Origin: Streptomyces cyaneofuscatus
GTDB lineage: Bacteria; Actinomycetota; Actinomycetes; Streptomycetales; Streptomycetaceae
NCBI RefSeq assembly: GCF_000718135.1
Contig: NZ_JOEM01000001.1
Location: forward strand, 682,001-746,000
Direction of reading: 5' to 3'
Length of the DNA stretch: 64,000 nt
Part shown: positions 18,089 to 28,068 of the stretch, in pieces
How the letters are laid out: every line of letters starts with the position of its first letter
Numbering within the stretch: position 1 is the first letter of the stretch
Made by a program: the position numbers and the translations under genes
The notes under the pieces: model-generated
What the model saw: only the letters and a program-made list of their open reading frames with translations
What the model was told of the DNA's origin: nothing
Databases searched by the model: none

Positions 18089-18616
18089 GTGACGACGGTG
18101 TACACGCGGGTGGCCAGTCCGCTGGGCGAGTTGCTGCTGGTGGGCGAGTCGGACGGGACGGCCGAGGGGCTGCGGCTGGTGTCGCTGTCCGTGCCCGGGC
18201 AGAAGGGCGGCGCCGTCGTCCAGGACGGCTGGCTCCGGGCGCCCGAGCTGTTCGCCTGGGTCGTCGCGCAGTTGGAGGCGTACTTCGCGGGTCGGTCGAC
18301 GCGGTTCGACGTGCCGGTCGCGGAGGGCGTGGGTACGGAGTTCCAGCGGCGCGTCTGGGAGGTGGTCGAGTCCATCCCGTACGGGCGGACCCTGTCGTAC
18401 GGGGAGGTCGCCGCGCGGGTCGGGGCCTCGGGCGCGGGGGTGCGGGCGGTGGGGACGGCGATCGGGCGCAACCCGCTGCTGGTCGTGCGGCCGTGCCACC
18501 GGGTGATCGGCGCGGACGGGGCGCTGCGGGGGTACGCGGGTGGCCTGGAGCGCAAGCAGTTGTTGCTGGGGCTCGAAGGAGCCGCGTGCGCTTCGGGTGT
18601 GCGGGCCGGCGGCTGA
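18089..18616 (+). CDS. ogt: Methylated-DNA-[protein]-cysteine S-methyltransferase
   Basis: This suicide DNA repair protein removes O6-alkyl groups from guanine onto its own cysteine. The 175-residue product contains the acceptor motif VVRPCHRVIGADGALRGYAG (Cys in PCHRV), the DNA-binding helix SYGEVAARVGASGAGVRAVG with the arginine finger, and the N-terminal alpha/beta domain. Start GTG at 18089 (MTTVYTRVASPLGELLLVG). An alkB homologue begins 14 bases after the stop, so both direct-reversal enzymes are likely cotranscribed. Confidence 0.94.
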   Translation: MTTVYTRVASPLGELLLVGESDGTAEGLRLVSLSVPGQKGGAVVQDGWLRAPELFAWVVAQLEAYFAGRSTRFDVPVAEGVGTEFQRRVWEVVESIPYGRTLSYGEVAARVGASGAGVRAVGTAIGRNPLLVVRPCHRVIGADGALRGYAGGLERKQLLLGLEGAACASGVRAGG

Positions 18617-18630
18617 AGGTGGCGTGACGG

Positions 18631-19314
18631 ATGGTCTCGCGTGGGGTTCCGGCGGCGTCGGGCGGGCTGTTCCCCCGGCCCCGGCAGGTGGTCGCGCCGG
18701 GTGCCGTGCACGTACCGGACTGGCTCCCGGTGGAGCGGCGGCGGGAGTTGGTGTCGGCGTGCCGGGATTGGGCGCGGGGGCCGGTTCCGCTGCGGCACAC
18801 GGTGTTGCCGGGCGGCGGCGTGATGTCGGTGCGGACGGTGTGCCTGGGCTGGCACTGGCAGCCGTACCGCTACACCCGTACCGCCGACGATGTGAACGGT
18901 GCCCCGGTGGCCCCGCTGCCGCGGTGGCTGGTCGCGCTGGGGCGTGCGGCGGTGGCGGAGGCGTACGAGGACGAGGGTGCGGCGGAGGCGTTCACTCCGG
19001 ACACCGCGCTGATCAACTTCTACGACGACGCGGCGCGGATGGGCATGCACCAGGACAAGGAGGAGCGGTCGGGCGCTCCCGTCGTGTCGTTGAGCATCGG
19101 GGCGACGTGCGTGTTCCGCTTCGGGAACCCTGAGAGTCGCGGGCAGCCCTACACGGACGTGGAGTTGGTCTCCGGGGACCTCTTCGTCTTCGGCGGCCCG
19201 TCGCGCTTCGCGTTCCACGGGGTGCCGAAGGTGTACGCCGGATCGGCCGACCCGGATGCGGGGATGCGGGCCGGCCGGCTGAATGTGACGTTGCGGGAGA
19301 CAGGGCTGCGCTGA
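18631..19314 (+). CDS. alkB: AlkB-type Fe(II)/2-oxoglutarate dioxygenase, DNA repair
   Basis: AlkB oxidatively demethylates 1-methyladenine and 3-methylcytosine. The 227-residue product has the iron-binding HxD motif (MHQDKEE), substrate segment ALINFYDDAARMGMHQD, the distal His (FAFHGVPKVYAG) and the 2-oxoglutarate-binding RLNVTLRETG. The dioxygenase residues are therefore complete. ATG start at 18631, closely behind ogt. The two genes form a compact alkylation-damage unit without a visible Ada regulator. Confidence 0.93.
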   Translation: MVSRGVPAASGGLFPRPRQVVAPGAVHVPDWLPVERRRELVSACRDWARGPVPLRHTVLPGGGVMSVRTVCLGWHWQPYRYTRTADDVNGAPVAPLPRWLVALGRAAVAEAYEDEGAAEAFTPDTALINFYDDAARMGMHQDKEERSGAPVVSLSIGATCVFRFGNPESRGQPYTDVELVSGDLFVFGGPSRFAFHGVPKVYAGSADPDAGMRAGRLNVTLRETGLR

Positions 19315-19327
19315 GCGGCGTTCGCGG

Positions 19328-19600
19328 TCAGCGGCGTTCGCGGGAGTTGCCGAAGAGCAGCCGGTAGAGGATCAGCAGGACCAGGGAGCCGGCGATGGCG
19401 GCGATCCAGGTCGCGGTGTCGTAGAAGTCGTTGCTGATGGGACGGTCGAGGAACTGGCTGGAGAGCCAGCCTCCGACGAAGGCACCGGCGACGCCGATGA
19501 TGGTGGTCCCGATGATGCCGCCCGGGTCACGGCCCGGGAGCAGGATTTTGGCTATGACTCCGGCGAGCAGCCCAAGAATGATCCAACCGACAATGCTCAT
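19328..19600 (-). CDS. GlsB/YeaQ/YmgE family membrane protein
   Basis: The 90-residue product (MSIVGWIILGLLAGVIAKIL) has three predicted membrane segments and the Gly-rich GGIIGTTIIGVAGAFVGGWL characteristic of transglycosylase-associated/stress-response membrane proteins. Start ATG at 19598-19600 with AGGAG eight bases upstream; an upstream extension to 19636 looks non-coding. It is convergent with alkB, 13 bases apart. Function in envelope stress is assumed from the family only. Confidence 0.87.
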   Translation of the reverse strand: MSIVGWIILGLLAGVIAKILLPGRDPGGIIGTTIIGVAGAFVGGWLSSQFLDRPISNDFYDTATWIAAIAGSLVLLILYRLLFGNSRERR

Positions 19601-19685
19601 GTCGCTGCTCCTACCCTCTGCCTGGTCTTGGGACACAAGACGCAGCGAGCAGGTGTTCGGTTGCTGACCGGCTGCTTCCCGGCTC

Positions 19686-20078
19686 CTAGCGAGCGGCGAA
19701 CGGCTGGTCCGTGCGGACGATCTCCTTGCCGAAGGGCAGGAGCGAGACCGGGATCAGCTTGAAGTTGGCGATGCCCAGGGGGATGCCGATGATCGTGATG
19801 CAGAGGGCGATGCCGGTGGTGATGTGGCCGAGGGCGAGCCACCATCCGGCGAGGACCAGCCAGAGGACGTTGCCGACGCAGGAGGGCGATCCGGCGTCCC
19901 TGCGGTCGACGACGGTGTAGCCGAAGGGCCAGAGCGCGTACACCCCGATCCTGAAGGCGGCGACGCCGAACGGGATGCCGATGATGGTGATGCAGAGCAG
20001 AACGCCTGCGAGGAGATAGCCGAGGAACATCCAGAGGCCGCACAGGACGAGCCAGATGATGTTCAGGATGGTGTTCAT
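19686..20078 (-). CDS. YccF domain-containing membrane protein
   Basis: The 130-residue integral membrane protein contains two copies of the YccF core motif ([18 protein letters not shown] near residue 30 and [18 protein letters not shown] near 90), each with adjacent hydrophobic helices, so it is an internal duplication. Its ATG overlaps the htpX stop codon by four bases, so the two are translationally coupled. YccF function is unknown. Confidence 0.9.
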   Translation of the reverse strand: MNTILNIIWLVLCGLWMFLGYLLAGVLLCITIIGIPFGVAAFRIGVYALWPFGYTVVDRRDAGSPSCVGNVLWLVLAGWWLALGHITTGIALCITIIGIPLGIANFKLIPVSLLPFGKEIVRTDQPFAAR

Positions 20079-20938
20079 GGGCGGCGACCTGCCATCTGTT
20101 CCAGTCGGGAGATGCGCTCCGCCATCGGCGGATGGGTGGAGAACATCCTGGCCATCCCCTGTCCGGGACGGAAGGGGTTCGCGATCATCATGTGGCTCGC
20201 GGTCTCGATCCTGGGCTCCGGGGGCAGCGGGAGCTGTTTCGTTCCTGCGTCGAGTTTGCGCAGGGCGCTGGCGAGGGCGAGTGGATCCCCGGTGAGCTGC
20301 GCTCCGGAGGCGTCGGCCTCGTACTCGCGGGAACGGCTGACCGCGAGCTGGATGACGGAGGCGGCGAGCGGCCCCAGGATCATGATCAGGAGCATACCCA
20401 GGAGGCCGGGGCCTTCATCGTCGTTGGAGCGGCCGATGGGGATGAGCCAGGCGAAGTTGACCAGGAACATGACGACGGAGGCGAGGGCTCCGGCGACGGA
20501 GGAGATGAGGATGTCCCGGTTGTAGACGTGGCTGAGCTCGTGGCCCAGGACCCCGCGCAGCTCCCGCTCGTCGAGGATCTGGAGGATGCCCTCGGTGCAG
20601 CAGACGGCCGCGTTGCGCGGATTACGGCCGGTGGCGAAGGCGTTGGGCGCCTGGGTCGGGGAGATGTACAGGCGGGGCATCGGCTGGCGGGCCGCGGTGG
20701 AGAGCTCGCGGACGATCCGGTAGAGCTGTGGCGCCTCGAATTCGCTGACGGGGCGGGCCCGCATCGCCCGCAGGGCCAGCTTGTCGCTGTTCCAGTAGGC
20801 GTAGGCGTTGGTGCCGACGGCCACGACGAGGGCGATGACGAGGCCCGTACGTCCGAAGAAGCTGCCGATGATGATGATGAGTGCGGACAGGCCCCCGAGG
20901 AGTACGGCGGTTTTCAGCCCGTTGTGCCGGCGGTGCAC
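20075..20938 (-). CDS. htpX: M48-family membrane zinc metalloprotease, HtpX-like
   Basis: HtpX degrades damaged membrane proteins. The 287-residue product has two N-terminal transmembrane helices ([17 protein letters not shown] and the following one), the zinc motif [16 protein letters not shown] (HExxH), two further helices, and the third ligand region [16 protein letters not shown] chose GTG at 20936-20938 ([16 protein letters not shown]) because GGAGG precedes it by seven bases; the longer frame to 21022 has no such signal. It is coupled to the YccF gene. Confidence 0.92.
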   Translation of the reverse strand: MHRRHNGLKTAVLLGGLSALIIIIGSFFGRTGLVIALVVAVGTNAYAYWNSDKLALRAMRARPVSEFEAPQLYRIVRELSTAARQPMPRLYISPTQAPNAFATGRNPRNAAVCCTEGILQILDERELRGVLGHELSHVYNRDILISSVAGALASVVMFLVNFAWLIPIGRSNDDEGPGLLGMLLIMILGPLAASVIQLAVSRSREYEADASGAQLTGDPLALASALRKLDAGTKQLPLPPEPRIETASHMMIANPFRPGQGMARMFSTHPPMAERISRLEQMAGRRP

Positions 20939-21108
20939 GGTACGCCCTCCAAGTGGTGCAGCAGGGGAACCCTTTGCATGGTGGTGCTCCACTCCCCCAG
21001 TGGAGCCTCCCGTACTGGTCAACGCCAGGCGAGGGGAGCTAGTTCCCTTGTGCGTGCGGCCGGAGGGCGGGGCCGTTCCGGCGTGATCCGGCCGGTTCCG
21101 GATCCTGG

Positions 21109-21138
21109 CCCGTACGGCATGGCACTGGGCCGTACGGG
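21109..21138 (-). terminator. Terminator between mscL and htpX
   Basis: A perfect 10-base stem (21109-21118 with 21129-21138) with a 10-base loop lies 41 bases after the mscL stop. Confidence 0.65.
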
Positions 21139-21179
21139 TGGCGGGGCGTGCGTGCGTCAGCGCTCGACGGGCAGAGGGC

Positions 21180-21635
21180 TCAGCGCTGCACGGGCAGCTT
21201 GGCGAGAGAGACGGCCTCGGGGTCCGGTTCGACCTCGCTGGTGCAGTGCGCGCAGCGGGAGGCGACGGCGGGGATCGCGCTGAAGCAGCGCGGGCAGTCG
21301 CGGAGGGCGGCCTTGATGTCGACCTCCTCCTCCTTGGTGAAGCGGTTCTGCACCTTGGCCATGGGGACGACGACGCAGAAGTAGAGGACCGCGGCGGTGA
21401 TGATGAAGGCGATCGCGGCCGCGAGGAACTTCCCGTACGGGAAGATCGCGCCCTGGACGGCGAACTCCGCTGTGCTGAAGTCTCCGACCGAGCCGGTGGC
21501 GAGGCCGATCAGCGGGGTGATGAAGGCGGTGCTGAAGCCGGTGACGACGGCGGTGAAGGCTGCTCCGACGGCGAGGCCGATCGCCATCGAGATGACGTTT
21601 CCGCGCAGGATGAAGTCCTTGAACCCGTTCAGCAC
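21180..21635 (-). CDS. mscL: Large-conductance mechanosensitive channel with zinc-ribbon tail
   Basis: MscL is the pressure-relief channel of the cytoplasmic membrane. The 151-residue product starts [20 protein letters not shown], with TM1 around residues 15-40, periplasmic loop, and TM2 ([20 protein letters not shown]), all standard. After the cytoplasmic helix it carries an extra tail with two CxxC pairs, CPRC and CAHC, resembling a rubredoxin-like zinc ribbon, which is not part of E. coli MscL. The GTG start at 21633-21635 has GAGGAG upstream. Confidence 0.92.
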   Translation of the reverse strand: MLNGFKDFILRGNVISMAIGLAVGAAFTAVVTGFSTAFITPLIGLATGSVGDFSTAEFAVQGAIFPYGKFLAAAIAFIITAAVLYFCVVVPMAKVQNRFTKEEEVDIKAALRDCPRCFSAIPAVASRCAHCTSEVEPDPEAVSLAKLPVQR

Positions 21636-21751
21636 TGCTCTCTCTCCTCTATGGATTTCGTACGTCTTCGCCCTGTACGTGACGTATGCAGCCACGACCT
21701 TGCCCTGTGGCGGCCGCCCTGGGCAAACCGATCTTCCGCCTCCGAAGGGCG

Positions 21752-23320
21752 TCAGAAGAGGTTGACGGCGGCGAACCTCAGGACCAGTTGCGGGGCCCCG
21801 GAGAGGAGGATGCCGACGGCCGTGGTGAGGACGATCGCCGTGGTGAGCGGGGCGGGGGCCCGGAATCGGTGCGGTGTTCCGGAGGCAGGTGTTCCGGTGG
21901 TCGCGGCCGCGGTTTCCGGGCTCCTGAAGAGGATCGCGGTCCACTGGAGGTAGTAGTAGAGGGCGATCACCACGTTGACGGCCATGACGACGGCGAGCCA
22001 GCCGAGCCCCGCGTCGACGGCCGCCGAGAAGACGGTGACCTTGGCGAAGAGCCCGATGATGCCGGGCGGCAGTCCGGCCAGGCAGAGCAGGAAGAAGCCG
22101 AGCGCGAGGGCGGCGAGGGGGCGGGTGGCGTACAGGGCCCGGTAGTCGGCGATGCGGTTGCCTGGTTCCGTACGGGCGACGAGGGCCGCGACGGCGAAAG
22201 CGCCGAGGTTCACGACGGCGTACATGAGGGCGTACGCGATGGTGGAGCCGATCTGTTCGTCGCTGGAGTACGCGGCGGCGGCGATCGGGACGAGCAGATA
22301 GCCGGCCTGGGCGACGGAGGACCAGGCGAGGAGCCGGACGGCGCTGCGGGCGCGGTCGGCCTTCTGGCGGAGCGCCGCGACGTTGCCGACGGTCATGGTG
22401 AGGGCGGCCAGGACGGCTACCGCCGGGCCCCAGACGTCGGCATAAGAGGGGAACGCGATGACGGTGACGAGGATGAGGCCCGAGAAGCCGACGGTCTTCC
22501 CGACGACGGAGAGATAGGCGGCGATCGGGAGGGGGGCGCCCACATAGGTGTCGGGGACCCAGAAGTGGAAGGGGGCCGCGGCGGTCTTGAAGGCGAAGCC
22601 GACCAGGGTGAGGACGACACCGGTCTTGGCGAGGGTGTCGAGCACCGGGGGTACGTCGTCCAGGTGGGCGGCGATCTCGGTGAGGTGCAGGGTGCCCGTC
22701 GTCGCGTACACGAAGCTGACGCCGAGAAGCATGACGGCGGTGGCGACGACGGAGGAGAGGAAGAACTTGAGCGCGGCCTCGGAGGAGCGCCGGTCACCGC
22801 GTTTGATGCCCACCAGGGCGAAGGCGGGCAGCGAGGCGACTTCCAGGGCGACGACGAGGGTGGCGAGGTCGCGGGAGGCGGGCAGGAGGGCCGCGCCCGC
22901 CGCGGAGGCGAGGAGCAGGAACCAGTACTCGCCCGCCGGGAGCTTCCGCGTGTCGTCGAGGGAGAGCAGCGCGGTGAGGAACGCCCCTCCCAGGACGAGG
23001 GCCTGGATCACCAGGGTGAAGTGGTCGGCGGTGTAGCTGCACGCCTGGGCGCCGGTGGTGACGCAGAAGGTGGAGCGGTCGCCGGCGCGCAGCGGGATGA
23101 GGAGGGCGAGGGCGGCGGCGAGCGCGGTGAGGGTTCCGTAGCCGAGGAGCTTCTTGCGGTGCCCGGGGAGGAAGAGGTCGGCGACGAGCACGAGCAGGGC
23201 GGCCAGCGCGGTGAGGGTGGGGGGCGCGATGGCGAGCCAGTCGATGGACTGGACGACGCTGGGGGCGGTGCCGGCCGCCGCAGTGAGGGCGCCCGGGGCG
23301 GTGCTGAGGTCCGCGGTCAC
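21752..23320 (-). CDS. nuoN: NADH-quinone oxidoreductase subunit N
   Basis: NuoN is one of three antiporter-like proton-pumping membrane subunits of complex I. The 522-residue protein has about 14 hydrophobic segments and keeps the pump residues in the helix-7 region FKTAAAPFHFWVPDTYVGAP (Lys and the HFWVPD signature) and the first-channel Glu in ALEVASLP. The GTG start at 23318-23320 overlaps the nuoM stop (GTGA). It is the last gene of the ten-gene partial nuo operon. Confidence 0.94.
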   Translation of the reverse strand: MTADLSTAPGALTAAAGTAPSVVQSIDWLAIAPPTLTALAALLVLVADLFLPGHRKKLLGYGTLTALAAALALLIPLRAGDRSTFCVTTGAQACSYTADHFTLVIQALVLGGAFLTALLSLDDTRKLPAGEYWFLLLASAAGAALLPASRDLATLVVALEVASLPAFALVGIKRGDRRSSEAALKFFLSSVVATAVMLLGVSFVYATTGTLHLTEIAAHLDDVPPVLDTLAKTGVVLTLVGFAFKTAAAPFHFWVPDTYVGAPLPIAAYLSVVGKTVGFSGLILVTVIAFPSYADVWGPAVAVLAALTMTVGNVAALRQKADRARSAVRLLAWSSVAQAGYLLVPIAAAAYSSDEQIGSTIAYALMYAVVNLGAFAVAALVARTEPGNRIADYRALYATRPLAALALGFFLLCLAGLPPGIIGLFAKVTVFSAAVDAGLGWLAVVMAVNVVIALYYYLQWTAILFRSPETAAATTGTPASGTPHRFRAPAPLTTAIVLTTAVGILLSGAPQLVLRFAAVNLF

Positions 23321-24969
23321 GGCTTGCCTCCTGCGAGGAGCTTCTGCACGGCCGGATCGGTGAGGCCGAGGAGGATCGCGGGCCAGAGTCCGGCGAGGAC
23401 GGTGAGGGCGGCGAGCGGGGTCCAGGCGGCGGCTTCGTACGTCTGGATGTCGGCGAGCTGCGGGGGGCTTCCGGCGGCCGTGGGCCGCCCGGGGCCGTCC
23501 GCCGGGGGCGGGGTCCGGTCGTCGGGCGAGAGCTGGGAGTGGGGCGTGTGCTCGCCCATGCAGACGCGGCGGACCACGATGAGCATGTACGCGGCGGTGA
23601 GCAGGGTGCCGAACGCGCCGATGGCCATGAAGGTGCGGAACGCCGGGCGGCTGAGGCCCTCGGCGGGGCTGTAGGCGCCGAACAGGGTGAGCATCTCGCC
23701 CCAGAATCCGGCGAGTCCGGGCAGGCCGAGCGAGGCGACTGCGGCGAAGGCCAGCAGGGCGCCGAGGCGGGGCGCCCGGCCGTAGAGGGCGGCTCCGGTG
23801 GCACCGGCGAGGGTGTCCAGGTCGGCGGTGCCGTAACGGTCCTTGATGGCACCGACCAGGAAGAACAGCAGGCCGGTGATGAGGCCGTGGGCGATGTTGG
23901 CGAAGAGCGCGCCGTTGACCCCGGTGGGGGTCATGGTGGCGATGCCGAGGAGCACGAAGCCCATGTGGCCGACGGAGGAGTACGCGATGAGCCGCTTGAG
24001 GTCGCCCTTGGCGCCGTTGCGGGCGAGGGCCAGGCAGGCGAGCGACCCGTAGACGATGCCGACGACGGCGAACGCGGCGAGGTAGGGCGCGAAGGTGCGC
24101 ATGCCGTCGGGCACGATGGGGAGCAGGATCCGGACGAATCCGTACGTTCCCATCTTCAGCAGGACGCCCGCGAGGAGCACCGAACCGACGGTGGGCGCGG
24201 CGGTGTGGGCGTCGGGGAGCCAGCTGTGCAGCGGCCACATCGGGGTCTTCACGGCGAGCCCGACGCCGATCGCGAGAACGGCGATGACCTGCACGGATGT
24301 GGTGAGGCCACGGCCGTTGTCAGTGGCGAGTGCCACCATGTCGAAGGTGCCGCTCTTCAGCCCGATGAGGAGCAGGCCCAGCAGCATGACGACCGAGCCC
24401 AGCAGCGTGTAGAGGATGAACTTCCAGGCGGCGGCGCGCCGTTGGTCACCGCCCCAGCGGGCGATGAGGAAGTACATCGGGATGAGGACCATCTCGAAGG
24501 CGAGGAAGAAGAGCAGCAGGTCGAGGACGGCGAAGGTGGCGAGGGTGCCGGATTCCAGGACGAGGACGAGGGCGATGAACGCCTTCGGTGAGGGGCCCGC
24601 AGGCAGCTTGAAGTAGCTGTACAGCGCGCAGAGGAAGGTCAGCAGCGCGGTCAGCAGGAGGAGGGGGAGCGAGATGCCGTCGATGCCGAGGTGGATGCGG
24701 ACGCCGAGCGCCGGGATCCAGCTGATGTCGGTGGTCGCCTGCATCGTGGCGGGCTGGTCGTGGTCGAAGCCGGTGGCCAGGACGATCGCGGCGATGAGCA
24801 CGGCGCCGGTCACGGTCACGCCGTGGCGGAGCACGGCCTGGTCGGGGTTCTTGCCCCTGAGCCCGGGCGGGGCGGGGAGCAGCGCCGCGACGGCGCCCAG
24901 GAGCGGGGCGACGACGATGAACGCGAGAAGGAACTGCATCACGGACGGGCTGATATCCATCACGGTCAC
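23317..24969 (-). CDS. nuoM: NADH-quinone oxidoreductase subunit M
   Basis: NuoM is the second antiporter-like pump subunit. The protein is about 550 residues with the conserved FEMVLIPMYFLIARWGG, VKTPMWPLHSWLPDAHTAAP and GLITGLLFFLVGAIKDRY segments, so the pump Glu and Lys are intact. A Pro-rich insertion near residue 485 precedes the last helices. I use GTG at 24967-24969, which overlaps the nuoL stop as GTGA like its neighbours; ATG at 24958-24960 (MDISPSVMQ) is an equally possible start. Confidence 0.93.
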   Translation of the reverse strand: MTVMDISPSVMQFLLAFIVVAPLLGAVAALLPAPPGLRGKNPDQAVLRHGVTVTGAVLIAAIVLATGFDHDQPATMQATTDISWIPALGVRIHLGIDGISLPLLLLTALLTFLCALYSYFKLPAGPSPKAFIALVLVLESGTLATFAVLDLLLFFLAFEMVLIPMYFLIARWGGDQRRAAAWKFILYTLLGSVVMLLGLLLIGLKSGTFDMVALATDNGRGLTTSVQVIAVLAIGVGLAVKTPMWPLHSWLPDAHTAAPTVGSVLLAGVLLKMGTYGFVRILLPIVPDGMRTFAPYLAAFAVVGIVYGSLACLALARNGAKGDLKRLIAYSSVGHMGFVLLGIATMTPTGVNGALFANIAHGLITGLLFFLVGAIKDRYGTADLDTLAGATGAALYGRAPRLGALLAFAAVASLGLPGLAGFWGEMLTLFGAYSPAEGLSRPAFRTFMAIGAFGTLLTAAYMLIVVRRVCMGEHTPHSQLSPDDRTPPPADGPGRPTAAGSPPQLADIQTYEAAAWTPLAALTVLAGLWPAILLGLTDPAVQKLLAGGKP

Positions 24970-26966
24970 GACCCCGCGTTGACGTTGGCGAAGACGACGG
25001 CGGCGATCGCCAGGACGAGGGAACCGGCGAGCAGGACGCTGAGGTAGGTCTGCACGTTTCCGGTCTGGGCGCGGCGTACGGCGGTGCCGAGGAGCCGGGT
25101 GGCGGCGCCCGATCCGTCGACGTAGGTGTCGACGACCGTGCGGTCCAGGAAGCGCACGAGACGGGCGGCCTGCTGGACGGGCCGGACGAACACCGCCGTG
25201 TACAGGGCGTCGAGGTGGAAGCCGGTGACCGCGTGGCGGTGGAGCGGGCCCAGGAGGAGGCGTCCGGGGTCGGCCGGGTCGGCGGCGTCCGCGATGGTGC
25301 CGTAGGCGGCGGTGTGGGACGTCATGGCCTCGGCTTCGACGAGGGCGGGTTCGGCGCCGGGGTGGGCGGCCACGGCACCGATGGGGGTACGGGCGGCGAG
25401 CGCCGTGGTGTGGCGCCAGGCGCCGTAGGTGACAAGGCCGCCGACGAGGCCGACGCCGGTGGAGAGGACGGCCGTGGTGAGGGACGGGGTGAGGGCGTGT
25501 CCGTCGAACCAGTCGCCGATCACGCCCGCGGTGAGGCCGAAGGCGATGGTGGGGACGGCCAGGACCCACAGGACGGAGGTCATGGCGAGCGGCTGGCGGC
25601 CGTGGTCGGGGACTTCGGCGCCGCGTCCCTTGAAGGCGAGGAGCCAGAAGCGGGTGGCGTAGGCGGCGGTGAGGGCGGCGGCGAGCAGCCCGGCGACGAG
25701 GATCGTCCAGCCCGCGGCTGCGGGGGCGACGGTCCGGTCCCCCATGGCGGTGTGCTCGGCGGCGACGAGGACGGCTTCCTTGGAGAAGAAGCCGGCGAAC
25801 GGCGGGATGGCGGCGAGCGCGAGGAGGGCGACGGTCATCGTCCAGTAGGCGTCGGGGATCCGGCGCGCGAGGCCGCCCATGCGGGACATGGCGGCGAGTG
25901 AGTTGGTGCCGGCGGCATGGATGACGACGCCGGCCGCGAGGAAGAGGACCGCTTTGAACGCACCGTGCGAGATCAGGTGGAAGACGGCGGCACCACGGTC
26001 GCCGACGGCCAGGGCGCCGGACATGTAGCCGAGCTGACCGATCGTCGAGTAGGCGAGGACGCGTTTGATGTCGTCCTGGGCGAGGGCGGCGAGTCCGGAG
26101 CCGATCATCGTCACGGCCGCCATCACGGCGAGGACGACCAGGGCCGCGCCGGAGGCGGCGAAGACGGGGAGCAGCCGGGCCACGAAGTAGATCCCGGCGG
26201 CGACCATCGTCGCGGCGTGGATGAGCGCGGAGACGGGGGTGGGACCGGCCATCGCGTCGGGCAGCCAGGTGTGCAGGGGGAACTGGGCGGACTTCCCGGC
26301 GACGCCCGCGAGGAGCAGCAGGGCGATGAGGGTGGGGTGGTCCAGGCCGCCGTTGGTGACGGCCGCGAGGATCTTGGTGATCCGGAAGCTGCCGGTGTCG
26401 GCGGCCAGGGCGAACAGCCCGATCAGGAAGGGGACGTCACCGAGCTTGGTGACGAGGAACGCCTTCAGGGACGCGGCGCGGGCTTCGGGCGTCTCCCAGT
26501 AGTGGCCGACCAGGAAGTACGAGCAGATGCCCATGATCTCCCAGCCGACCAGGAGCACCATGAGGTCGCCGGAGTAGACGACGAGCAGCATCGCGGAGGT
26601 GAAGAGGGAGACCAGGGCCGCGTAGGAGGGGTAGCGGGCGTCGTCGCGGAGGTAGGCCGTGGAGTAGAGCTGTACGCAGGTGGCGACGACGGTGACGAGG
26701 ACGGCGACCAGTACGGCGAAGCCGTCCAGGTGCAGCGCCAGGTCGATGGGGACCGACCCGGTGGGGGTGAGCTGGGTCGCGGCGTCGATGGCACGGCCGC
26801 CGCCCTGGCGGACGGCGACGATCACGGCGACGACGGCCGCGGTGAGCGTCGGCAGGATCGCCAGGGGGCGGACGAAGCCGGGGGCCGTGCGGCCGAGCGC
26901 GAGGCCGGCGACGGCTCCGAGGAAGGGGAGGAGCGGGACGAGGGCGGCGAGGGTCGTCGTGGTCAC
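24966..26966 (-). CDS. nuoL: NADH-quinone oxidoreductase subunit L
   Basis: NuoL is the distal pump subunit carrying the long lateral helix. The 666-residue product has the expected length and motifs: [16 protein letters not shown] with the channel Glu, [20 protein letters not shown], and [22 protein letters not shown] start at 26964-26966 overlaps the nuoK stop by four bases. It is the largest gene of the operon and its presence argues that proton pumping is retained although the NADH module is not encoded here. Confidence 0.95.
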   Translation of the reverse strand: MTTTTLAALVPLLPFLGAVAGLALGRTAPGFVRPLAILPTLTAAVVAVIVAVRQGGGRAIDAATQLTPTGSVPIDLALHLDGFAVLVAVLVTVVATCVQLYSTAYLRDDARYPSYAALVSLFTSAMLLVVYSGDLMVLLVGWEIMGICSYFLVGHYWETPEARAASLKAFLVTKLGDVPFLIGLFALAADTGSFRITKILAAVTNGGLDHPTLIALLLLAGVAGKSAQFPLHTWLPDAMAGPTPVSALIHAATMVAAGIYFVARLLPVFAASGAALVVLAVMAAVTMIGSGLAALAQDDIKRVLAYSTIGQLGYMSGALAVGDRGAAVFHLISHGAFKAVLFLAAGVVIHAAGTNSLAAMSRMGGLARRIPDAYWTMTVALLALAAIPPFAGFFSKEAVLVAAEHTAMGDRTVAPAAAGWTILVAGLLAAALTAAYATRFWLLAFKGRGAEVPDHGRQPLAMTSVLWVLAVPTIAFGLTAGVIGDWFDGHALTPSLTTAVLSTGVGLVGGLVTYGAWRHTTALAARTPIGAVAAHPGAEPALVEAEAMTSHTAAYGTIADAADPADPGRLLLGPLHRHAVTGFHLDALYTAVFVRPVQQAARLVRFLDRTVVDTYVDGSGAATRLLGTAVRRAQTGNVQTYLSVLLAGSLVLAIAAVVFANVNAGS

Positions 26967-27412
26967 GAGGTGGCCTCTGCGTTCGTGGTGGTCCCTGCGT
27001 TCGTGCTCTTCCCTGCCGGTTCGGCGCGGCGGTGGGGCTGGGCGTCGGCGCTGACGCTCGCTGCGTCGGCGGCGTCGGCCGCGTCGATCTCTGCGTCGGC
27101 CTCGTCGGTCTCGGCGGTGTCGCGGAGCCGGTCGATGTCGGAGGAGCCGCGGTTGCGGTAGACGGCGAGGACGATCGCGAGGCCGATGCCGATCTCGGCG
27201 GCGGCGATGGCGATGGTGAAGAGGGTGAGGGCCTGGCCGGAGTGGAGGGTGTCGCGGAGCCAGACGTCGAAGGCGACGAGGTTGAGGTTGACCGCGTTGA
27301 GCATCAGCTCGACGGACATCAGGACCAGGATCGCGTTGCGGCGGGCGAGGACGCCGTAGAGGCCGGTGCAGAAGAGGAGGGCGGCGAGTACGGCGGGATA
27401 GGCGAGGTGCAT
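26963..27412 (-). CDS. nuoK: NADH-quinone oxidoreductase subunit K
   Basis: NuoK (MrpC-like) has three transmembrane helices with two buried Glu residues; both are seen, in [16 protein letters not shown] and [19 protein letters not shown]. The 149-residue product exceeds the usual ~100 because of a C-terminal Ala/Asp/Thr-rich tail of about 45 residues that looks disordered. The ATG at 27410-27412 overlaps the nuoJ stop as TGATG. Confidence 0.93.
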   Translation of the reverse strand: MHLAYPAVLAALLFCTGLYGVLARRNAILVLMSVELMLNAVNLNLVAFDVWLRDTLHSGQALTLFTIAIAAAEIGIGLAIVLAVYRNRGSSDIDRLRDTAETDEADAEIDAADAADAASVSADAQPHRRAEPAGKSTNAGTTTNAEATS

Positions 27413-28068
27413 CAGCTCTGTCCCTCCTTGCCGGGGCCTTCGCCCTTGCTCCGGCCCTGGTCGCGTCGGGCGGCGGTGTCCGGGGCGGACCGGACCGCCG
27501 CGTCCGTGTCGTGCTTGCGGGACAGGACGATGGCGCCGACGAGGGCGGCGAGCAGCAGGACGGAGAGCGCCTCGAACGGGAGGACCCAGTTCCGGAAGAG
27601 GAAGGCTCCGGTGACGGCGGTGGAGCCCTGGGCCGGTCCTTCGAGGTCGATCCAGGTCGTACGGAAGGCGTCCACGACGATCCAGACGAGCGCCGCCGCC
27701 GCGGCGAGGGCGACGCCCAGGGCGACCCACCGGTTGCCGGAGTCGGCGTCCGGGGAGCGGCCGATGGGGGCCCGGGTGAGCATCAGGCCGAAGAGAAGGA
27801 GGACGACGATGGAACCGACGTAGATCAGTACCTGCACCCAGGCGATGAACTCGGCGGTGAGCAGGAGGTACTCGACGGCCAGTCCGCCGAGCGCCACGAC
27901 GAGCCAGAGGGCGGCGTGCACCAGCTGCCTGGTCGTGACGGTGATGACGGCGGCACCGAGGGTGGCGAGGCCGACCAGGACGAACGCGATCTCGACACCG
28001 GTCGGGGAGAGGAAGCCCGGGTGGTCGGCGACGGCTGCGGCCAAGGGCGATGCGATGGAGTGCGTCAT
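27412..28068 (-). CDS. nuoJ: NADH-quinone oxidoreductase subunit J
   Basis: NuoJ contributes the pi-bulge helix that couples quinone chemistry to the pumps. The 218-residue product has five hydrophobic helices and the signature [20 protein letters not shown]. The ATG at 28066-28068 ([13 protein letters not shown]) overlaps the nuoI stop by four bases, while a longer frame to 28212 lies entirely inside nuoI and is rejected. The charged tail (about 35 residues) is longer than usual. Confidence 0.93.
   Translation of the reverse strand: MTHSIASPLAAAVADHPGFLSPTGVEIAFVLVGLATLGAAVITVTTRQLVHAALWLVVALGGLAVEYLLLTAEFIAWVQVLIYVGSIVVLLLFGLMLTRAPIGRSPDADSGNRWVALGVALAAAAALVWIVVDAFRTTWIDLEGPAQGSTAVTGAFLFRNWVLPFEALSVLLLAALVGAIVLSRKHDTDAAVRSAPDTAARRDQGRSKGEGPGKEGQS

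Noticed and set aside
17889..18092. 67-codon frame before ogt
   Set aside because: Arg/Gly-rich, no ribosome binding site, no recognisable sequence; region 17874-18088 appears non-coding.
21686..23674. Long Gly/Asp/Glu-rich plus-strand frame over nuoN and nuoM
   Set aside because: Shadow frame of conserved membrane subunits; similar artefacts lie at 23539, 25917 and 28832.
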